From Ciona savignyi (lineage: Eukaryota > Chordata > Ascidiacea > Phlebobranchia > Cionidae), in the NCBI GenBank assembly GCA_000149265.1, contig CH003412.1, forward strand, positions 1,501,808 through 1,565,807: a stretch of DNA of 64,000 bases, written 5' to 3'. Below, in pieces: positions 12,791-24,400 of this stretch. The notes beneath the pieces are model-generated. The model made no database searches, was not told where the DNA came from, and worked only from the letters and a program-made list of their open reading frames with translations. The position numbers and the translations under genes were made by a program. Each line of letters starts with the position of its first letter. Position 1 is the stretch's first letter.

Positions 12791-13998
12791 TGTTCTGTTT
12801 ATACTCACTTTTACAATGTTTTTGTAAAATTATGTTTTGCAGTTTAACATGACCATCACACAATATTATATAGCCTATCTTTGTAATCAATTTATAAACG
12901 TTATCTGTTTTAATCTAAATTTCCGACAAATAAGCGCAGGAAAATTTATTTCTTTTTTGTTTGTTTAGACTTTTAGAGGTCGAGACATGATTTATACCTG
13001 AAGCCAAATTCTGAAACACTGTGTTTACTATATTATTTGCTATAGTTGTATATTTATTAAAGCAAACACAACAAGCCATATTAATTAATCCAACGGTTGG
13101 GTCGCGTCCTGTACTTCTTACAAAAACTTAAAAAGTATAAATAATGTGGATTATACAAATAGAGGTGATTGGTGCGTGTCTTACGTGTCGCAAAAAATAC
13201 TTTTACGAGACAGCAACAGCTACTGCACTGAAGAAGACATGGATGATAGAAAACTTTATGCAACGTGTCTAGCTCGCGAGACAAAGGAAAAAATATTTTG
13301 ACAATATTTCCTGAATGGATTCAAAAGAAATTGATTCGATTGGGTAGACATAGACGTCAGGTTCCCAGTGTTATCCACGAGTACGTGACAATTACTCATC
13401 TGGAAGACTAGGATGGGCGGAGCAGCATGTTATGTTTCAACCAATCACAACTGTGAATGACGGATAGAGAATATGACTGGTGCTCTGTACAAAGTCACGT
13501 GAGAAACACTTTGTTTCGTCACAAATATTTATTTTAGTGGCTCCGAGGAACAATTATAATCACATTCGACGTACGTGTAAAAGAGGCAACAAAACAAAAT
13601 TTGAAAAATCGTAAACCGACAGTTAATGTACAAAAATGTATGTACTAAAGTAAATATATAAAAGTGAACATAAAATTGAATATAAACAATTGCAAAACCC
13701 TGATGTATGAATCCTTGGTTGGTGGATTTGAATTATCCTGTGTCTGGTGTTTCTAATTAACAATCATTGCATACATATGGGATTGCAACAATGAATGTTA
13801 TTTGAAATATGCTCATACACAAGTTTATAAAACTATGAATGTAAAGTATTTTAAACAAATATCAATAAAAATCAGGGAACATTGCGAAAGGCCCGCTGTT
13901 GATCTTAAGTGAGGTTTAGACTTCGCGGCAAGGCTCCACATGTCCTGTTTCCGTGTTCAGGTCTTCGTGGTAAGCCCTCCGTCGACCTCCGCGAAACG

Positions 13999-14006
13999 TA
14001 TAAAAG
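13999..14006 (+). promoter_or_regulatory. TATA box of peptide gene A
   Basis: TATAAAAG lies 46 bp before the start codon at 14045, implying a very short 5' UTR. The same box is kept at 19022-19029 before copy B. Confidence 0.7.
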
Positions 14007-14044
14007 AGCAATCACCCATCCCTTTGAATTATCTTCGTGCCAAC

Positions 14045-14668
14045 ATGGACAAAAAGCTCATTCTACTTCTACTTGTTCTTGTGCAGTTTGCTGCAATTGC
14101 GATTGTTGAGGGCGATTGGTTGAATCCACGACGCCGCAGGGGCAAGGTACAAGTACCATGGAATCAAGAGCAAACGTGAGTTGATGTAATTTAAATTATT
14201 CCTGTAAAAAAACGTTCTATACCCTAATGGTTATTTATAATATTCAGACAAAACTCATTAGTGGTTAGCCAAATGGTTATCGTAACCGCAAGTATTTAAC
14301 TGATAGGCACCAAACTTACCTACCAAAACACTTGTAATTCCGTATATAGTAATTAAAAGCTTTCTTTACAGTGTTTTCGACCATATTATGGAGGAGCAAC
14401 GTAAGTAAAAAAATGTTTAAATTGTTTTATAATTATTTGACTTCAATTATCATCAAAAGTTGTCTTGCTGTTACGGCCCTTAAAATCACAAAAAATAACA
14501 ATGGCCTTAATGTTATATTGTCAATAACTTGACTGTCGACACGAGTTATTTGACTATATTTTCATAAAAAGACCCTTAAGATTTAACGTTCACCTAGCAA
14601 TAGCTAAGTACCAAAACTAACCACGTAATGTCACAACGTTATTTTTTACAGTTGAAGAACTACTATAA
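14045..14668 (+). CDS. Small secreted peptide precursor, copy A (58 aa, three coding exons)
   Basis: Exons are 14045-14175, 14372-14400 (only 29 nt) and 14652-14668, all with GT-AG ends and phases that join exactly. A further 3'-UTR exon seems to start at 14744. The first 23 residues form a clear signal peptide (MDKK, then a Leu/Val/Ala-rich core). The next part is DWLNP, then four arginines, then Gly-Lys. The end is acidic (VFDHIMEEQLEELL). The Arg4-Gly-Lys run could be cut by prohormone convertases, or could yield a C-terminally amidated product (Gly followed by a basic residue). I do not recognise the family. The plan (signal peptide, short cationic part, acidic tail) resembles peptide-hormone or antimicrobial precursors; the role is inference. 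Confidence 0.75.
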
Positions 14669-14788
14669 AAGTCTTCGCGGTAAGAAAATCTCATCATATT
14701 TTACTCTGTACCATTACTACATGTTTGTTTATTTTGTTTTTAGGTTCGATTCATAACACACAAGCTGCAAATCATGTTTGTGATAAAC

Positions 14789-14794
14789 AATAAA
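14789..14794 (+). terminator. Poly(A) signal of peptide gene A
   Basis: AATAAA lies about 45 bp into the presumed last, noncoding exon (starting at 14744). It is conserved in copy B at 20128-20133. Confidence 0.65.
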
Positions 14795-14930
14795 ATGTAT
14801 CTGAAAATTTGTTTGTCATGTATTCAACTGTCTTAGCAAATTCAGTGATTTTAACAATACAACATGTTGCATGTTGCAAGTTAATTATAACCGACGTAAT
14901 TCTCCATAGATTGCCTAAGGCAGCGCCGAT

Positions 14931-15045
14931 ATGTGGCTAAATGGTCAACGCGACCGATCGTATACTAAATTCTGCTATACAAAAAGCATTGTTTTGTCAA
15001 GTCCATCGTGCATTCGAAAGTTAGTCTGGTTAAATAAATATAGTC
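14931..15045 (+). repeat. tRNA-like SINE (second family)
   Basis: A box-A-like TGGCTAAATGG, the spacer CTATACAAAAAGC and a box-B-like GCATTCGAAAG occur in order. The copy in duplication B is at 20271-20380. Confidence 0.45.
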
Positions 15046-15069
15046 TGAAGTCTAAACTAAATCAACACT

Positions 15070-15878
15070 AAAACTCACTTCCCCCACAAGTTAGTTTTAA
15101 AAAATGCGAAGGCGAAGTATTTGTATATTTATCAAACACCGAAAAGATGCGTTTATTTCTTTCATGTAAAAGTTTTTTTGTATTATATGACGTCAAATCA
15201 CCGTCGGGTTACCGGAGCTATTGCAGTGTGTTGTACATTATATACACGTTCCTTCAATTTGGTATAACCCATTAATCCGCTGGGTTCATGCAATGTCCGT
15301 AAAGTGCCTTGCCCAATGACACAACCGACTAGCTAGTTGCACCAGCAACCTCTCGATTGAAATGCGACGCTCTTAACCGTTAGACCAACCCGCCGGATAT
15401 TTTGATCATATAAATGTTTGTTACGAGCATCGAAGTGATGCCAACGTTTTGTTCTTGTTGTACGAAGACGCTAAGCAAGATCCGCCGAAGGAGATTTAAA
15501 AAATTGCAAAATAGATTTTGATGCGGTCAAAGCGAAAAATGAAAAAATGCTTGAAACGATAATTAAACTGAGCAGCTTTAGTCACATGAAGAGCAGAAAT
15601 ATATGGGTAAGCGATTAATTTACGCCGTTTTAACTGTACGTTTCAAAATAATCGTATTGTTGGTTAGTTGTTAGTAAACAAAATATACATTCTACCAGCC
15701 CACATCCCCAAAAGCGAGTGATCAGCTGTTTTTCGGAAAGGTCAAATCGGAGACTGGAAAAATCATTTGACTGCTGAACAAGCTGCTGGATTGGACAGGG
15801 CGCTTGCGGAACGCTGTAAAGAAAGCGGGGCTTGTCATTTGTGGGATAAATATGCCAAACTTCTATCTATAAATTGAT
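15070..15878 (+). pseudogene. Sulfotransferase pseudogene
   Basis: Pieces are recognisably the gene at 6011: 15070-15185 matches the middle of its exon 1, 15402-15618 the end of exon 1, and 15698-15878 exon 2, still with the intron between them. It is therefore a genomic copy, not a processed one. Exon 1 lacks its beginning (including the PAPS loop). It is split by a minus-strand SINE at 15187-15394 and has an in-frame stop where the functional gene has GAG ATT TTA (here GAGATTTAA). A further internal deletion follows. Confidence 0.9.
15187..15394 (-). mobile_element. SINE family 1 inserted in the pseudogene
   Basis: Read on the minus strand it starts with GTTGGTCTAACGGTTAAGAG and continues with the family-1 body (GGGCAAGGCACTT, then GCAATAGCTCCGGTAACC). 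It interrupts sulfotransferase-derived sequence. Confidence 0.85.
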
Positions 15879-16344
15879 GATACCGTTAATTTTATAGAAA
15901 TGTGTAAATAGGAAAAGTGGAATTTGGTGCACTGAAGAAAATTTAAATCCAATTACAATGTAATCTTGTTTCTGTACATGTTCCAATTGGGTGAAAATAA
16001 TTTACCAAGTGAAAGTTAAACAAAGTGAACCTAATACTCATACCGAACGTGAGTGTCAACAGTGCATAATTGAGTATATACAAGGTAATTTTTTATTCGT
16101 AAATTAATTATAGTCATTAGTAGTCATTTTTACCGTTTTTTATTACTTCTTTACTTATTAATCTTTTCAGTATAACTTGGCAAAACTATAATGATAAAAT
16201 CATTACATAAATAAAAAATACTTCGGTCTGCTATTACTTTAAAACGTCTTTAACGTACTAAAATGCTAATAGCAAGGAATAGCTGCAGAAAGTTTAAAGC
16301 AGAAATTATAATATAGTTTTTTTAATCGTTAGTTACTTAGTCAT

Positions 16345-17271
16345 TATGGGTCCCATTTGGAAAAATGGGACACATATTGTTTTTGTCCGTTTTTTTTTTT
16401 TCTTTTTTTTTTTTTTCTTTTTTTTTTTCGTCAAACGCTTGACAGGCATGGCTTGTGGCAACGACATCTACCAGAAGGGTAATGGAATCGCAATAAAACT
16501 TTGTCGTGTGTTAGATCACATGGTCTAGATGTGCACGGATCAAAATTTTGCGGAATATACTTAGGGGAATTCCCCTGGGAGGTGAAAAACCAAAACGGTA
16601 TCTTTTTTTAAAAAAAATAGCTTTCTTGGGCATAGCGCTTGAACGGCTAATCCAATTTTAATTAAATTTGGTAAACTGTAAGGGCATCAGCCACTGATAT
16701 ACCATTTACAAGAATTAAAAAAATTACCCAGGGAAATACCCTAAAAATAAGATTTTGTTTTTAAATCACGATTGTGGCAGGCATTGGTTGTGGCACCGAC
16801 ATCTACCAGAAGGAGTAATGGAATTGCAATAAAACTTTGTCATTTGTTAGACAACATGGTCTAGATATGCAGAAACCAATATTATTGGTAATATACTCAG
16901 GGGAATTCCCCTGGTAGGTGAAAAACCAAAACGGTATTTTTTTTAAAAAAAAGAGCGTTTTTGGGCAGAGCGCTTAAACGGCTACTCCAATTTCATTTAA
17001 ATTTGGTAAACTGTAAGTGCATTAGCCAATGATATAACACTTAAAAGAATTAAAAAAATTACATAGGGAAATACCCTAAAAATAAGATTTTGTTTTCAAA
17101 TCATGATTGTGACAGGCATGGGTTGTGGCACCGACATCTACCAGAAGGAGTAATGGAATTACAATAAAACTTTGTCATTTGTTAGACAACATGGTCTAGA
17201 TATGCAGAAACCAATATTATTGGTAATATACTCAGGGGAATTCCCCTGGTAGGTGAAAACCCAAAACGGTT
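16345..17271 (-). repeat. Satellite-like array, inverted copy, cut by the assembly gap
   Basis: The same unit as 9733-11340 appears on the opposite strand: CGACATCTACCAGAAG near 16460, 16795 and 17128, spacing about 335 bp. It begins with the same hairpin (16350-16371) and homopolymer tract seen at the outer end of the forward array, and stops at the N run. Confidence 0.85.
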
Positions 17272-17371
17272 NNNNNNNNNNNNNNNNNNNNNNNNNNNNN
17301 NNNNNNNNNNNNNNNNNNNNNNNNNNNNNNNNNNNNNNNNNNNNNNNNNNNNNNNNNNNNNNNNNNNNNNN
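17272..17371. other. Assembly gap of exactly 100 N
   Basis: A run of 100 N is a common placeholder for a gap of unknown length. It separates the inverted satellite array from the second copy of the segmental duplication. Confidence 0.95.
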
Positions 17372-19021
17372 AGCTCTTTGTGGAAATTGTGTGAAGCCGG
17401 TGAATTAATGTGTTAATCATGCGTTGTAGTATTGCTTGCAACTAATCCGAAAAGTGGTAGATGGCGTATAACCCTCTGTGCTACATGTGGCCTTTTAGTT
17501 ATGTTTTTATAACAACAGTGTCGTGCTGCGTGAATAACGGCGTTGATTGTGCATCTCCCATGGTTGTTTTGTTGGAAAAATAAAATTCCCTTATTGTATA
17601 CCGATGGGTACCAGCTCTGAAACTTTAAGTAAAATTTGGACGGTTTTGGGTTTAGGTTGCAGATCCAAGCTTTAATATTAAATTGTAAAAATTTCAAGAC
17701 TTAGTGTGGAAGGATTTTAATTGACAACGCTTTTTTGTCGGCCAATAAGCCTTGTATAAAATATAAAAACGATTACTGAATTTTGCTTGTGTAGCGCGCA
17801 TGCGGATTCGTTAACAGTGTTCTGTTTATACTCACTTTTACAATGTTTTTGTAAAATTATGTTTTGCAGTTTAACATGACCATCACACAATATTATATAG
17901 CCTATCTTTGTAATCAATTTATAAACGTTATCTGTTTTAATCTAAATTTCCGACAAATAAGCGCAGGAAAATTTATTTCTTTTTTGTTTGTTTAGACTTT
18001 TAGAGGTCGAGACATGATTTATACCTGAAGCCAAATTCTGAAACACTGTGTTTACTATATTATTTGCTATAGTTGTATATTTATTAAAGCAAACACAACA
18101 AGCCATATTAATTAATCCAACGGTTGGGTCGCGTCCTGTAGTTCTTACAAAAACTTAAAAAGTATAAATAATGTGGATTATACAAATAGAGGTGATTGGT
18201 GCGTGTCTTACGTGTCGCAAAAAATACTTTTACGAGACAGCAACAGCTACTGCACTGAAGAAGACATGGATGATAGAAAACTTTATGCAACGTGTCTAGC
18301 TCGCGAGACAAAGGAAAAAATATTTTGACAATATTTCCTGAATGGATTCAAAAGAAATTCGATTGGGTAGACATAGACGTCAGGTTCCCAGTGTTATCCA
18401 CGAGTACGTGACAATTACTCATCTGGAAGACTAGGATGGGCGGAGCAGCATGTTATGTTTCAACCAATCACAATTGTGAATGACGGATAGAGAATATGAC
18501 TGGTGCTCTGTACAAAGTCACGTGAGAAACACTTTGTTTCGTCACAAATATTTATTTTAGTGGCTCCGAGGAACAATTATAATCACATTCGACGTACGTG
18601 TAAAAGAGGCAACAAAACAAAATTTGAAAAATCGTAAACCGACAGTTAATGTACAAAAATGTATGTACTAAAGTAAATATATAAAAGTGAACATAAAATT
18701 GAATATAAACAATTGCAAAACCCTGATGTATGAATCCTTGGTTGGTGGATTTGAATTATCCTGTGTCTGGTGTTTCTAATTAACAATCATTGCATACATA
18801 TGGGATTGCAACAATGAATGTTATTTGAAATATGCTCATACACAAGTTTATAAAACTATGAAGGTAAAGTATTTTAAACAAATATCAATAAAAATCAGGG
18901 AACATTGCGAAAGGCCCGCTGTTGATCTTAAGTGAGGTTTAGACTTCGCGGCAAGGCTCCACATGTCCTGTTTCCGTGTTCAGGTCTTCGTGGTAAGCCC
19001 TCAGTCGACCTCCGCGAAACG

Positions 19022-19029
19022 TATAAAAG
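19022..19029 (+). promoter_or_regulatory. TATA box of peptide gene B
   Basis: TATAAAAG lies 46 bp before the ATG at 19068, identical in placement to copy A. Confidence 0.7.
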
Positions 19030-19067
19030 AGCAATCACCCATCCCTTTGAATTATCTTCGTGCCAAC

Positions 19068-20008
19068 ATGGACAAAAAGCTCATTCTACTTCTACTTGTT
19101 CTCGTGCAGTTTGCTGCAATTGCGATTGTTGAGGGCGATTGGTTGAATCCACGACGCCGCAGGGGCAAGGTACCAGTACCATGGAATCAAGAGCAAACGT
19201 GAGTTGATGTAATTTAATTATTTTTGTAAAAAAACGTTCTATACCCTAATGGTTATTTATAATATTCAGACAAAACTCATTAGTGGTTAGCCAAATGGTT
19301 ATCGTAACCAATCCATTAAACTAACAGCGGAAATAGTAGGATGGGATAAAACAGGATATTTATGTTTTATTCTCGCGGTAGAAACCCACAAGATACGTAA
19401 TCGCACGTCAGTTGACTCCGTAAATACGTGGGGCTGGGCGTTTTTACAGAGTTAGCCTCTGGGTATTTTGCGCTCACTGTCGGGTTACTGGTATTGCAGT
19501 TGGTTGTACATGATTGAGGTATTTTTTTTAATTTTAAGCACAATTATTTCACTAGGTTCAGACGAGGTCGGTTAAATGCCTTAATTAGAACACAATCGAT
19601 TAGCTAGCTATACCAGTTTCGAAACCGCAACTATTTAACTGATAGGCACCAAACTTACCTACCAAAACACTTGTAATTCCGTATATAGTAATTAAAAGCT
19701 TTCTTTACAGTGTTTTCGACCATATTATGGAGGAGCAACGTAAGTAAAAAAATGTTTAAATTGTTTTATAATTATTTGACTTCAATTATCATCAAAAGTT
19801 GTCTTGCTGTTACGGCCCTTAAAATCACAAAAAAATAACAATGGCCTTAATGTTATATTGTCAATAACTTGACTGTCGACACGAGTTATTTGACTATATT
19901 TTCATAAATAGACCCTTAAGATTTAACGTTCACCTAGCAATAGCTAAGTACCAAAACTAACCACGTAATGTCACAACGTTATTTTTTACAGTTGAAGAAC
20001 TACTATAA
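19068..20008 (+). CDS. Small secreted peptide precursor, copy B (58 aa)
   Basis: Exons are 19068-19198, 19711-19739 and 19992-20008, with the same structure as copy A. The protein differs from A at one position: Gln to Pro in the stretch after Gly-Lys (GKVQVPW becomes GKVPVPW). All splice sites, the signal peptide, the four arginines and the acidic tail are kept. Intron 1 is longer because of an insertion at 19311-19626. Both copies could be active, or they could be alleles of one gene. Confidence 0.73.
19311..19626. mobile_element. Insertion in intron 1 of peptide gene B, degenerate SINE
   Basis: It is absent from copy A, where GTAACC runs straight into GCAAGTATTTAACTG. The inserted DNA ends in GAAACC, which suggests a short AACC target duplication. 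It holds degraded SINE family 1 motifs in reverse (GTCGGGTTACTGG, CGATTAGCTAGCTA). Confidence 0.65.
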
Positions 20009-20127
20009 AAGTCTTCGCGGTAAGAAAATCTCATCATATTTTACTCTGTACCATTACTACATGTTTGTTTATTTGTTTTTAGGTTCGATTCATAACACAC
20101 AAGCTGCAAATCATGTTTGTGATAAAC

Positions 20128-20133
20128 AATAAA
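20128..20133 (+). terminator. Poly(A) signal of peptide gene B
   Basis: AATAAA occurs in the same context as in copy A (14789-14794). Confidence 0.65.
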
Positions 20134-20404
20134 ATGTATCTGAAAATTTGTTTGTCATGTATTCAACTGTCTTAGAAAATTCAGTGATTTTAACAATACA
20201 ACATGTTGCACGTTGCAAGTTAATTATAACCGACGTAATTCTCCATAGATTGCCTCACGCAGCGCCGATATGTGGCTAAATGGTTAACGCGACCGATCGT
20301 ATACTAAATTCTGCTATACAAAAAGCATTGTTTTGTCAGAGTCCATCGTGCGTTCGAAAGTTAGTCCGGTTAAATAAATATAGTCTGAAGTTTAAACTAA
20401 ATCA

Positions 20405-20520
20405 ACATTAAAACTCACTCCCCCCACAAGTTAGTTTTAAAAAATGCGAAGGCGAAGTATTTGTATATTTATTAAACACCGAAAAGATGCGTTTATTTCT
20501 TTTCATGTAAAAGTGCGTTT
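20405..20520 (+). pseudogene. Sulfotransferase pseudogene fragment
   Basis: It matches 15070-15185 of copy A and thus the middle of the functional exon at 6011. The rest is missing; the join to downstream sequence carries a short repeat (GTGCGTTTATTTC), which suggests deletion between short direct repeats. Confidence 0.8.
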
Positions 20521-21434
20521 ATTTCTTTCATGTATTACTTCTTTACTTATTAATCTTTTCAGTATAACTTGGCAAAAACTATAATGATAAAATCATTACA
20601 TATAAATAAAAAATACTTCGGTCTGTATTACTCTAAAACGTCTTTAACATACTAAAATGCTAATAGCAAGGAATACCTGCAGAAAGTTTAAAGCAGAAAT
20701 TATAATATAGTTTTTAAATCGTTAGTTACTTAGTCATTAGTAGTCATTTTTACTGTTTTTATTACTTCAAAAACTTTATATTACCTAATACAACTTAAGT
20801 TATGCTCAGTTTGTAAGTAAGAGTAGGTTGTATAAATCCAAACGTATAAAATGAGTATGTATAAATGAAGTATCATTATAACAGATTAGCGTATATAATA
20901 CATAATAACTTACGTCATACGTATTGTGAGACTCGTGCTGACTTGTTTAAAATACAAAACGCCCTCTTGTTTATTTTATAACTTTTTAGGGTCGACTATT
21001 TATGTATATACAATATTTTGGTGCATTAAAAACATTTTAAGTTCAGTATTTCCCTATTTTAATTTTCCAGCGTATTATATGGTTTAACATTTGACGGGCC
21101 CTTATTTTGGGTTCCCGGGTTTCCATGCCCAGTCCATTTTGGGAAAAAGGTTTACTGTAATGCCTAAAAAGAGAATAAATTGAAAAAACACGAATAAAAT
21201 ATGTTTACGCTCTCAGAATGTTCTCGCATTACTTGGTACACCCATATGTAGGAAGAACGATATATGCCTATGTTCTAAGAGTGAGGACTATTTTATGTTT
21301 AATAGGCCTCGTTGCGCACGAATTCTCAATACTAACATCCTGTTCCGATTCTCCTGCTCTTTTACTGTATGTCGCTTCTCGTAGAGAAACTAGTAAGTTA
21401 TAGGGTGGCACAAAAGAGATTAGCCACGGTAAGA

Positions 21435-21442
21435 TATATAAA
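21435..21442 (+). promoter_or_regulatory. TATA box of the TSP1-VioB-like gene
   Basis: TATATAAA lies 40 bp before the proposed start codon at 21475. The implied leader is about 10 nt, as short as for the peptide genes nearby. Confidence 0.5.
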
Positions 21443-21474
21443 ACGTTGCGTTTAATATATTCTAAAGTAAAATA

Positions 21475-24400
21475 ATGATACGACCATGGCTCCTATATGT
21501 TTACTTAGGATTTCTATGTGGATGTGCCTTTCTAGGTAAGTGGAAGTTTGTTTTTTAATCGTTTTAAGCTAAATTCTTCAAACGTTAAATAACCGTTAAA
21601 TAAGTGTTCTAATACAAAATATACTTATTAAGCATTATTATGATATGTGTTATCAGATAAAGTTACATACCACCGCGTAATTGGCGCATATCATATAGAT
21701 TTTACCTTATTTATGCTGTAAACAGCGAAATATTTGACATAGATATCTATCATAGGTCAGTAAATAGTAAATACCAAGAAGTTTTGTTGTAAACGATTCG
21801 AGGCTCATTCACTACCGAGAACGTTTTATTCAGGTTTAAACTTCTTGATAACTGAAAACATCAGCAAACACTGTCTACTCCAGTTTTCTTGGCTTATCGA
21901 TCCTGGTGCTTTATTTGAAGTTGTGTATTATATTCAGATGCTGCGAATGCAATGCGAACTCAAAAGCATAGTGGCTGGTCTTCTTGGGGGCCTTGGGAAA
22001 CATGTAGCGCCTCCTGTGGAAGCGGGTTGCAAATAAGGCGGCGGACATGCATCCGCACGAATGTACAGCCTTGCTTAGGAATTTCTTCTCAGCGACGAGA
22101 TTGTTATGATTTTGTTTGCCCTTGTGAGTTGACAATGCATAATATATTGATAATAAATTCAAAGTAATTAACTTAAGAATACTATTTTTTTATTTTAGCG
22201 TACCTTTCATGGCCAAGGGTGCACTTTAAGGGAGTTGTACACGCCGATACACCAACCGTAAACAATGTACAATGTCTTTTTAACAATCGTAGATTTTGCC
22301 CACATTGCAACACATTTCGCCAAGAAATGTTTATGGTCACACGAACCAAGGTAAGTCCGCCTATTTAACGTGTAATCCATTTATTCGGTTTGTAATAATA
22401 ATCTTATCACAGGGTCATTCGACAGAGAAAATCAAATATGACCACTATCAGGCAAATCCAATGGGCAACGGTCATTTCTATTTTACTAACACGAAAATCA
22501 CTTCGGTGTGCTGGAAACAGGGAGAAAAGTGCGACCAGAATGATTTCCTCCGTGACAGAAAAATTTTAAGTACACGCAAGTTAACTGTATTTTTTAAATG
22601 CACGATGAGTGAACAAAAAAAATCATTTCCCACAAATCACACCATTTTTTCATTTTTTTGTCGGGCTTAGTTTTGATTAGCTACAAAATGGAAACTTTGG
22701 TCCAGTTTTTAATGAAATATTGTGTATCAGTCGATCGTGCCAACCACTTGGCTACACCATCGCTCTCGGTACAGATTGGTGTTACGAATGTCTTGAAATA
22801 TAAAAGTACAGTCTAATGTTATTTAATTATGTCGCAAAATTGACAATTAAATTGACAGAATATTGTAAATATTAAAAAGGGCCAAACCTTGTCATATAAT
22901 GATATGTTGTAAATATATCCAACTCGTAAAAAAACACTATTTACTACTAACCCAAATAATTTGTCAGCTATGACACCTGGACGAATGGTAGACCTTGATC
23001 CACTTTGGCAAAGTGCGCCCGAAGTAATCGGCCTTGAAATCCGGATTGACGGAGTGCTGACTGCTCGAATGGAAAACGGTCCTACATCACAGATTGCCAG
23101 ACGCGTCTCTAATTTAAGGCAAGTGAGATTTGGTGAAAACGATTGAAACCCAAGATTATAAACATTTTATTTACCGGACAGGGGAGATACGGCTACTGTC
23201 GGGGCGATAAAAAGCAAGCTTGTTGACATCAGGTGGCTGGATGTTTATTACCAAAAAAAGTTCAAGAATGCCACTAGCCTGTCCATATCTTTTATAATGG
23301 ATATTTTGTAAGTATATACACAAGTAGCCTTTCAAATTCCTTATTATATATGTTCAATTTTTAATATTAATTTAGCAATAAAATATAAAGTGGCGATACA
23401 ACTTTGGTTAATCTTAGATCAAAACCATCTAGGCAATCTGTGGATATATTGGTTGTAAGTAACATAAGCGTTTTCCATAATCCGTTTTAAAATACAACAC
23501 AATACAAAAATACAACACAAATTTTATAAACCTTATGCATATATCCAGCACCAGACGAATGACTTTTGAATGTTATTTATGTAAAAGGCTGGGAATAAAT
23601 AACACATCGTTATCAAATATTGTATTTTTCTTACTCTTTAATTTCTTGCATTCACATTTGTAGTAGCTACAGTAATAATCGAGGACGAATTACTGGCACA
23701 ATTGGAATGACGTCAGATGATGATCCTATCAATCTCTTCGCCGGACGAGCGATGCGGCCACTAAATTTTGCCAGATCACCAGATCGAGAGTGGGCTTTCT
23801 CCCTGGACACCAGATCAAAAGTATTGCCTTTTAATAATTTCGATTACAATTCGCACGATTTCAAGTATGTTTAAGTCCATCACGAGAAATTACTTGGTTC
23901 ATTGTTTTATCATAGTTCCATCGTTTGGCTCCACCAGTTGGCTTATTGCATATAAAACATTTATGTGATTACGTGACCCATACATAGTTTATGTTTTAAA
24001 TCTATGTTGAATCATCCTGACATGTGGAGTTACGTCAAGTGGAGTTGAAGAAATTTAAAACACCTTATCTCCAGACGCTTCTTATCGATTACGGCACCTC
24101 AATCAGGAGCGACATCAAAGGGAACTTTAAGATTAATGATCTGAAACACGTTGATGTTGTGGTGTTCCAGCCACCAGAAGAACTATGCAGGCATCCAAGT
24201 TTTAATTGCAGACAACGTGCTCTTCATTGCGGAGGGAAGGATTTATTTATGGTGACTTCGGGTGGGGAATTGGATTACATTCAACAAGGAAACAACTGGT
24301 AATAAAATCTACTGCAGCAATTGGAAAGAAAGTTGTTCAGAGTAAAATAAACTTCTATTGGACTGCACGTTTGATCAATCATTAAGGGCGTAGGCTGTGT

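Larger units (their letters stand above)
12338..16330. repeat. Segmental duplication, copy A
   Basis: 12338-14980 is matched almost base for base by 17372-20330, at an offset of about 5.03 kb. The match resumes in pieces to about 20740. Copy A keeps a longer sulfotransferase pseudogene with a SINE in it; copy B lacks most of that but has an extra insertion in the peptide-gene intron. Only scattered single-base differences are visible elsewhere. This fits either a recent tandem duplication or two haplotypes placed side by side. Confidence 0.85.
17372..20740. repeat. Segmental duplication, copy B
   Basis: It starts inside block R right after the gap and follows copy A to about 20330. After a truncated sulfotransferase fragment it jumps to sequence matching about 16140-16330 of copy A. 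Relative to A it has an insertion at 19311-19626 and lacks about 950 bp after 20520. Confidence 0.85.

Noticed and set aside
12386-12890. 94- and 66-codon minus-strand frames repeated exactly at 17413-17917
   Set aside because: Their identity in both places only reflects the recent duplication. The related block at 8755-9475 does not keep these frames.
13909-14109. 66-codon frame starting MRFRLRGKAP over the first peptide exon
   Set aside because: It is in another frame from the signal peptide, begins upstream of the TATA box, and is out of frame with the later exons.
9733-17271. CRISPR-like array in the satellite region
   Set aside because: Units are about 335 bp and nearly identical throughout, with no short repeat/variable spacer pattern. 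The DNA is eukaryotic.
23381-23460. Possible extra exon of the VioB-like gene between exons 6 and 7
   Set aside because: An acceptor and a donor-like GTAAGT exist, but the only frame in phase meets a stop at once, while exon 6 joins 23664 directly in phase.
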